DNA of 9,600 nucleotides, taken from positions 1-9,600 of the forward strand of contig DMLD01000066.1 in NCBI GenBank assembly GCA_003453515.1, read 5' to 3'. Shown here in pieces: positions 6,501 to 9,600 of the stretch. Below the pieces are notes generated by a model. It saw only the letters and a list, made by a program, of their open reading frames with translations. It made no database searches and was not told the origin of the DNA. The DNA is from Lachnospiraceae bacterium (GTDB lineage: Bacteria > Bacillota > Clostridia > Lachnospirales > Lachnospiraceae). The translations under genes and the position numbers were made by a program. Position 1 is the stretch's first letter. Every line of letters starts with the position of its first letter.

Positions 6501-7589
6501 TGTTATGCCGTACTTTGCCATCTCATCAACTATGCGCTGTCTCATAGTCTCGAGTGCTTCAAGCTGAGTCTCAAGCGCCGAGGTATCACCGTCCGAGCTT
6601 GCGATCTGAGCCTGCAATGCCGCTATCTGCGTATCCAGATTTGTAAGCCCTTCCTTTGCCTGTGTCAGGGCTGACTTGATGGTCTTTAAATTTTTGATGG
6701 TCGCCTGGATATTTTTCTTCTGGGTCTTTAGAAGTGTCGCTCCCTTTTTCGCCTCCTTCTCGGATTCAAGCAGAGTTGCCTGCTGCTCCTTTATCTTGGC
6801 GATCTGGGAATCTATCTCCTTCAAGCCGTCGTTGATCTGCTCACTTGCCTGATTCAGCTTGGAACCACCCTTTGCCATCCGGTCAGCGGCTTCCTGCTTC
6901 TTTTCATCAAGGGTCGTCTTGCCCTTATCTATCTTGTCCTGTCCCTTGTTGATCTTTTTCTCAGCCTTCTCAAACTGCTTCTCCAGTGCCTCCAAAACCT
7001 TTTTGTTCATGGCGTCGATCTTGTCCGACTGGAGCAGTATATCTATCTTCTCGGTGATCTGTCCCATCGACTGTACTGATGCCACTCCGCCCACACTCTC
7101 TATCTCCGGAATGATATCATCGTTTGCCTTTTTTGAGACCTCCACATCCGACATGCCATTGAAATTGATCGCAGCAACCATGATAGGCATCATGTCGGGA
7201 TTTATCTTCATGATGGTAGGACTTCCGATACTCTCGTCCCAATAAGAGCTTATGGTATCCAGCGACTCCCTCATGTCTATGGTCGTCGCGTTCATATCCG
7301 TGCCATCCTCAAACTCCATGATGACGATAGACGCGTTAGCATTCGATATGGACTGTATCTTCTTGACATTGCTTATGCGCGCCATGGCAGACTCCACCGG
7401 AGATGAGACCGCAGTCTCCACCTCCTCAGGGCTCGCTCCCGGATACATGGTCATGACCACCGTATACGGCAGCTCCATGCTGGGCAAAAAATCCGTGCTC
7501 ATATTTGTAAATGACAGATACCCGAGCACGAGTATCAGAACCACTCCGACAAGCACGGTGTACGGCTTTCTTACGCTAAACTTGGACAT
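3483..7589 (-). CDS. RND-family efflux transporter (AcrB/HAE1-like) with a long coiled-coil insertion
   Basis: A 1368-residue RND exporter in the cytoplasmic membrane, expected to form a trimer driven by proton motive force. The order is TM1 (about 9-29), first porter half with PYTVVMTMYPGASPEEVE (41-58), a coiled-coil insertion (about 195-490), the remaining porter part, TM2-TM6 (about 628-778), TM7 (about 806-828), second porter half (840-1140), TM8-TM12 (about 1144-1302) and a Gly/Ser/Asp/Glu-rich tail. TM4 has GMLVDNSVVVIENIYR with Asp690; the second Asp of the AcrB pair is Asn691. TM10 has Asn1214-Asn1215 where AcrB has its relay Lys. Both changes are, as I recall, common in Gram-positive relatives such as SwrC. 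AcrB has about 1050 residues; the insertion and tail explain the excess. ATG 7589 follows a perfect GGAGGT (complement of 7594-7599). The substrate is unknown, and no adaptor (MFP) or TolC gene is in the window. Confidence 0.93.
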   Translation of the reverse strand: MSKFSVRKPYTVLVGVVLILVLGYLSFTNMSTDFLPSMELPYTVVMTMYPGASPEEVETAVSSPVESAMARISNVKKIQSISNANASIVIMEFEDGTDMNATTIDMRESLDTISSYWDESIGSPTIMKINPDMMPIMVAAINFNGMSDVEVSKKANDDIIPEIESVGGVASVQSMGQITEKIDILLQSDKIDAMNKKVLEALEKQFEKAEKKINKGQDKIDKGKTTLDEKKQEAADRMAKGGSKLNQASEQINDGLKEIDSQIAKIKEQQATLLESEKEAKKGATLLKTQKKNIQATIKNLKTIKSALTQAKEGLTNLDTQIAALQAQIASSDGDTSALETQLEALETMRQRIVDEMAKYGITEDDLDEKLKETTDGLAQAEAGLEEIEKQEKNLKKGNKQIKAAKKKIASGLKTLNAMRSKLASGKITTDKAKQELSKQQILAGIEMSVAQAGLNSGASEIEKAKTEFKNTKKTTKENMDLDKLLTKEMLENILKAENFEMPAGYVTEDDATYMVKVGEKISSEEDIRDLVLLDFDIDDLEPIKLSDVADVTVTNDSEDVYTVVNGEPAVAVVLQKQSGYSTGDVTDAVLKRFEVLKKEYSGLEITVMMNQGIYIDLVVDSVAQNLGLGGLLAIVILLLFLWDLRPTFIVACSIPLSLVAAIVCMYFSGVTLNIISLSGLALGVGMLVDNSVVVIENIYRMRQAGLNIRSAAILGAKQVIGAIVASTLTTVCVFAPIIFTEGITKQLFMDLGLTLAYTLMASLIIAMTLVPAMSAGMLRKSRDKESRVITAIQNGYARILRPMLKLKILVILASFGLLALFIWLAIQNGTTMMPEMDSPQMTVTMTTEDDKDLAETRDISNKAIKGMLEIPDMDKVGAFAGGSSYMSMMSSAGGSSANSVSMYVLLKEERTMTNDEVKAAIEDKVKDLDAEFKINSSAMDMSALTGEGVRIDIKGRDIDKLRTISEDLMDKLGKVSGLKEITNGLEDSGEEFRIRVDKAKAMRYTLTVAQVFAQIRTRVAEASSSTSISTDTRDYDVFIRSSKDEDLTRELLQSLKLDYTDTQTQKKKTVKLSKVASFKTVPSPTAIRHMDQSRTVSVRANIEDGLIVDNVAAEVNKIVDAYDAPDGYTLTLNGENEATMEAMEQVLLMLLLAVLLMYLIMVAQFQGLLSPFIILFTIPLAFTGGFIGLWISGSQVSVIAMIGFVMLSGIIVNNGIVLVDYTNQLRTIGNGMEKREAIIEAGRTRLRPILMTAITTILGLIPMVVGNQMGSDMSRPMAIVVIGGLVYGTLLTLFVVPCMYDLLGRRKMRSQAEIEALEMQISDAELKKIEMGGYLDVDGEGAPGDSGEPDGTGESGDSDGSGEQGES
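3487..3531 (-). repeat. Degenerate 9-base tandem repeat inside a gene overlap
   Basis: Read on the - strand, five consecutive 9-base units occur: AGGAGAGTC, AGGAGATTC, AGACGGATC, AGGAGAGCA and GGGAGAATC. The same bases encode the Gly/Ser/Asp/Glu-rich tail of the exporter in one frame and the Gln/Glu-rich start of the next protein in another. Nine is a multiple of three, so gain or loss of a unit would preserve both frames. Confidence 0.75.
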
Positions 7590-7668
7590 ATTTACCTCCG
7601 TTGCGGGCTTGTGTCACCTGAATTTCCCCTCATTATTACTACGATCTTCATGACATTCTATAATGCAA

Positions 7669-7699
7669 GAGCAAGGTGCCTGTCGCAGACATCTTGCTC
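7669..7699 (-). other. Stem-loop in the exporter leader
   Basis: GAGCAAG (7669-7675) and CTTGCTC (7693-7699) form a perfect seven-pair stem. Inside it TGTC (7681-7684) and GACA (7688-7691) form a second short stem around GCA. No T-run follows on the - strand, so it is not a standard terminator. It lies between pilZ and the exporter and could be a processing site, an operator or part of an attenuator. Confidence 0.45.
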
Positions 7700-7712
7700 G
7701 ATCATCTTATTT

Positions 7713-7766
7713 TCAGTCATTTTGTTTAAGGAAACGCTGAATGTATCGTTTTTCCATATTTTTCAT
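7713..7766 (-). CDS. Possible 17-codon leader peptide overlapping the pilZ stop
   Basis: The pilZ stop TGA overlaps an ATG (TGATG arrangement), opening a short frame that encodes MKNMEKRYIQRFLKQND and ends at TGA 7713. It is basic (KNMEKRY, RFLK) and lies 13 bases before the 7669-7699 stem-loop on the transcript, a layout like that of leader peptides. There is no separate Shine-Dalgarno site, so translation would need coupling to pilZ. So short a frame could easily be chance, and no family is recognised. Confidence 0.25.
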   Translation of the reverse strand: MKNMEKRYIQRFLKQND

Positions 7767-8110
7767 CAGTCACTTATGGTGGCTGCATAATCATTGACTA
7801 CATAATCCATGATGGAAGCAGCTCCGACTATCTCACAACCGTACAGATACCCGTCTCCGTCGTTTTGCTGACGAAGTATGCGTACCACGCAGTTGAGCGC
7901 ATCCTTCTCCCCGAATACCAGACGGGCATTGAAGTAGTAGCCCACAGGCAGCACACTCTCTGTGCGAAATCCTATTCCCGCATGTGAGACATCCACTATC
8001 TCTATAGGTGCATCCACGTTCTCGATCTTTTCATTGTCCTGTTTAAAAAGTGAAGAAATCTCCAGCTGCAGGCTTGCCGGCCAACGCCTCTCTCTTCTCA
8101 TATCCACCAT
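7766..8110 (-). CDS. PilZ-domain protein, probable cyclic di-GMP receptor
   Basis: A single-domain protein of 114 residues. Both cyclic di-GMP binding signatures are present: the RxxxR motif (RRERR, R5-R9) and DxSxxG (DVSHAG, 40-45), followed by a beta-rich stretch (RLVFGEKDALNCVVRILRQ) as in the PilZ barrel. In the family, ligand binding makes the arginine loop wrap around the nucleotide and changes contact with a partner. No output domain is attached, so it must act through another protein. The ATG at 8110 is preferred: AGGAGG (complement of 8121-8126) lies 10 bases upstream and the RxxxR motif follows at once. An in-frame ATG at 8134 would put that ribosome site inside the coding region. 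It has its own promoter and lies 176 bases before the exporter gene, so a shared transcript is plausible. Confidence 0.88.
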   Translation of the reverse strand: MVDMRRERRWPASLQLEISSLFKQDNEKIENVDAPIEIVDVSHAGIGFRTESVLPVGYYFNARLVFGEKDALNCVVRILRQQNDGDGYLYGCEIVGAASIMDYVVNDYAATISD

Positions 8111-8162
8111 TGTCAACATACCTCCTGTAATCATTGCATCCCCGATACATCACACAGCTATT

Positions 8163-8197
8163 TCTTAAGAAAGCACTTATAATGCGTTTTCTTAAGA
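8163..8197 (-). promoter_or_regulatory. Inverted repeat in the pilZ leader (possible operator or RNA hairpin)
   Basis: The arms 8163-8174 and 8186-8197 pair over 12 positions (one G-T) around an 11-base loop. Each arm also contains the 8-base palindrome TCTTAAGA, so the two sites, with centres 27 bases apart, are both direct and inverted repeats. The element lies in the predicted untranslated leader downstream of the promoter. It lacks a T-run on the - strand, which argues against a terminator. Confidence 0.55.
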
Positions 8198-8215
8198 GCG
8201 AAAAATAACAGAATA

Positions 8216-8244
8216 ATTTTACCACTAATCAAGCTGTTTGTAAA
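8216..8244 (-). promoter_or_regulatory. Promoter of pilZ, possibly also of the exporter operon
   Basis: Read on the - strand, the -35 is TTTACA (complement of 8239-8244) and the -10 is TAAAAT (complement of 8216-8221), with a 17-base spacer. TGG directly before the -10 provides an extended -10 element. The predicted start near 8209 gives a leader of about 99 bases. It sits just downstream of the stop of the preceding surface-protein gene. Confidence 0.72.
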
Positions 8245-8267
8245 GAGGTTTTTGTCCTGATCTACGG

Positions 8268-9600
8268 TTATTTTACAGATACACATATTATATTAACACG
8301 GACACCACTGTCACTAAACCAGTCAGGTCTCTCATCATCGAAAGCATCAAACTGAACAGAAGCCGTCGAATTTGCAGGTATTGTTTTATAGCACACTTCT
8401 GTAGTCCTGTCCTTTTGTAGTTGAATATTTTTCACTACTATCTGAAGAGTAACAGACACCTCCTTGTCAGTAGGATTTGTAATATCCACGCTGTATTTAT
8501 TGCTGTTTTGAGTAACAGGCTGTGGTGCACTCACAGTAATATTATCAATATCTTCCGGTATGCTTTCACTTATAGTTTCTATATATGCACCTTTAATGAC
8601 AATTTTAAACTTATTATATTCTCCACGGTATTCAGATGCTGATAATATGAAATCCTTATTGGTTTCAGCCAACACTTCATCCCAGACAGCCATCGTCATA
8701 TCCCTTATGGCGACCAACCCGGAATCTTTATACAGATACAATGTTGCCTCTTTCATCCCGATCTTTTTTTTGATCCCAACGTTGTTTTTCATATATGCGT
8801 GAAAATTACTAACTATCGATTCAGGATTAGAGCATTTTTCATGTCCGGTGATTTCGAGGATATTCCCCAAGCTATTACCGTCCTTATCGTATATCTGCAG
8901 CTGCTCTCCATCCTTTATCTTGGTATCATCGAACACGTCAACTCTTGTAATATTGACAGATTTCACATCGTCTTTTGAATAGCTTTCAAAGAAAAATGTG
9001 TTTGATGTTATACTGCCTCCTGAAGGTATTTCTGAAAGATATGAAGTATTAACAGAATACTTCCCATTCGCATCAGCAACCAAAACCTGGTATCTCATGT
9101 ATTCAACAAGGTAATTGGATTTATTTGTAAATGTAATAGGAATAATAGTATATGTATGCGTATTCCCATCATCACCTGGTTTAGATTGAGTGTCTGTATT
9201 TCCAACAGCAGCTTCAATAACAGATGTATTGGTATTCTCTCCAAACGTTATTTTCTCACTACTAAAATACAAAACAACTTTATCGTGCTCCGGCACAATA
9301 TCGCCATCATTTACATTTTGATAATACACTCCTTTTGCAGGCAATGTCTCGTTCTCGTCCAAGCCACAGCTGTCAACCATACTTCCCGACTTGAAAAAGT
9401 ACAGGACCGCATCTTTTATTATTATGTCTTTACTTCCGTTGTTTTCAATCTTGATAATACTGCCACCGCCTTTGGCACTCAATTCTTCTATAGCGATGCT
9501 TACTTCGGCAGAATTGCCATTAAACTGTACTTCGGCACCCGTCGGATCTATAGCGGTATTTGTTTCAGATAAGTATGTATAGATCACATCTGTTTCTAAC
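8268..9600 (-). CDS. Probable surface or secreted protein of unknown function, N-terminus outside window
   Basis: The frame is open to the right edge, so the true start and any signal peptide lie outside. A GTG at 9587 is the first start-like codon inside but has no convincing ribosome site. Numbering from it, three beta-rich stretches look like Ig-like or FxLYD-type extracellular modules: about 41-110 (IIKIENNGSKDIIIKDAVLY), 146-221 (ITFTNKSNYLVEYMRYQVLV) and 364-438 (VDITNPTDKEVSVTLQIVV, then TIPANSTASVQF). The pattern of Asn-rich strand, hydrophobic strand and IP-G/N-S/T turn fits such modules. A middle region (about 228-340) has more mixed structure. No enzyme motif, LPXTG sorting signal or C-terminal membrane anchor is seen, so a lipoprotein or N-terminally anchored protein is likely. 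The gene is clearly richer in A+T than its neighbours. No family is assigned. Confidence 0.75.
   Translation of the reverse strand, partial: LETDVIYTYLSETNTAIDPTGAEVQFNGNSAEVSIAIEELSAKGGGSIIKIENNGSKDIIIKDAVLYFFKSGSMVDSCGLDENETLPAKGVYYQNVNDGDIVPEHDKVVLYFSSEKITFGENTNTSVIEAAVGNTDTQSKPGDDGNTHTYTIIPITFTNKSNYLVEYMRYQVLVADANGKYSVNTSYLSEIPSGGSITSNTFFFESYSKDDVKSVNITRVDVFDDTKIKDGEQLQIYDKDGNSLGNILEITGHEKCSNPESIVSNFHAYMKNNVGIKKKIGMKEATLYLYKDSGLVAIRDMTMAVWDEVLAETNKDFILSASEYRGEYNKFKIVIKGAYIETISESIPEDIDNITVSAPQPVTQNSNKYSVDITNPTDKEVSVTLQIVVKNIQLQKDRTTEVCYKTIPANSTASVQFDAFDDERPDWFSDSGVRVNIICVSVK

Noticed and set aside
7625..7700. Separate promoter for the exporter (GCGACA and TATAGA with an 18-base spacer, - strand)
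   Set aside because: Each hexamer matches only four of six positions and the stem-loop covers the -35, so the call is too weak to list as a feature.
8111..8134. Earlier ATG (8134) for the PilZ protein
   Set aside because: It would place the AGGAGG site inside the coding region and has no ribosome site of its own.
1..9600. CRISPR arrays, insertion sequences, toxin-antitoxin or phage-defence genes
   Set aside because: No regularly spaced repeats, transposase motifs or recognisable defence domains were found on either strand.

Overview
The window looks like a chromosomal segment of a Gram-positive clostridium, most likely a member of the Lachnospiraceae. The reasons are a RecU-type Holliday junction resolvase (a Firmicutes hallmark), strong GGAGG ribosome binding sites, TTGACA/TATAAT promoters with 17-base spacers, a tRNA gene without an encoded CCA end, and an RND exporter of the Gram-positive kind with no adaptor or outer-membrane partner nearby. 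This placement is inferred from protein features only. The chemotaxis receptor and the PilZ protein suggest a motile organism that uses cyclic di-GMP.

Left part, + strand (1-1724). The C-terminal end of a methyl-accepting chemotaxis protein is closed by a clear intrinsic terminator. A consensus promoter then drives a tight two-gene unit: a DJ-1/PfpI/YajL-family protein and, 2 bases after its stop, recU. A separate strong promoter precedes a single tRNA-Gly(CCC).

Central and right part, - strand (1780-9600), read from right to left. A surface-protein gene of unknown function, richer in A+T, runs in from beyond the right edge. Next comes a PilZ-domain gene with its own promoter and a leader containing an inverted repeat. 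A 176-base spacer follows, holding a possible 17-codon ORF and a stem-loop. Then comes a very large RND-family exporter (1368 aa) carrying a coiled-coil insertion of about 290 residues. A two-pass membrane protein of unknown function overlaps the exporter's 3' end by 98 bases. Last is an RluA-family rRNA pseudouridine synthase. The pilZ to pseudouridine synthase genes are co-directional and could share a transcript, but no terminator or strong internal promoter settles this.

Most genes are recognisable housekeeping or transport genes. The parts least explained by known families are the exporter's coiled-coil insertion and its low-complexity tail overlapping the next gene, the leaders of pilZ and of the exporter, the 254-aa membrane protein, and the partial surface protein. 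I found no CRISPR array, insertion sequence, prophage gene or obvious defence system.
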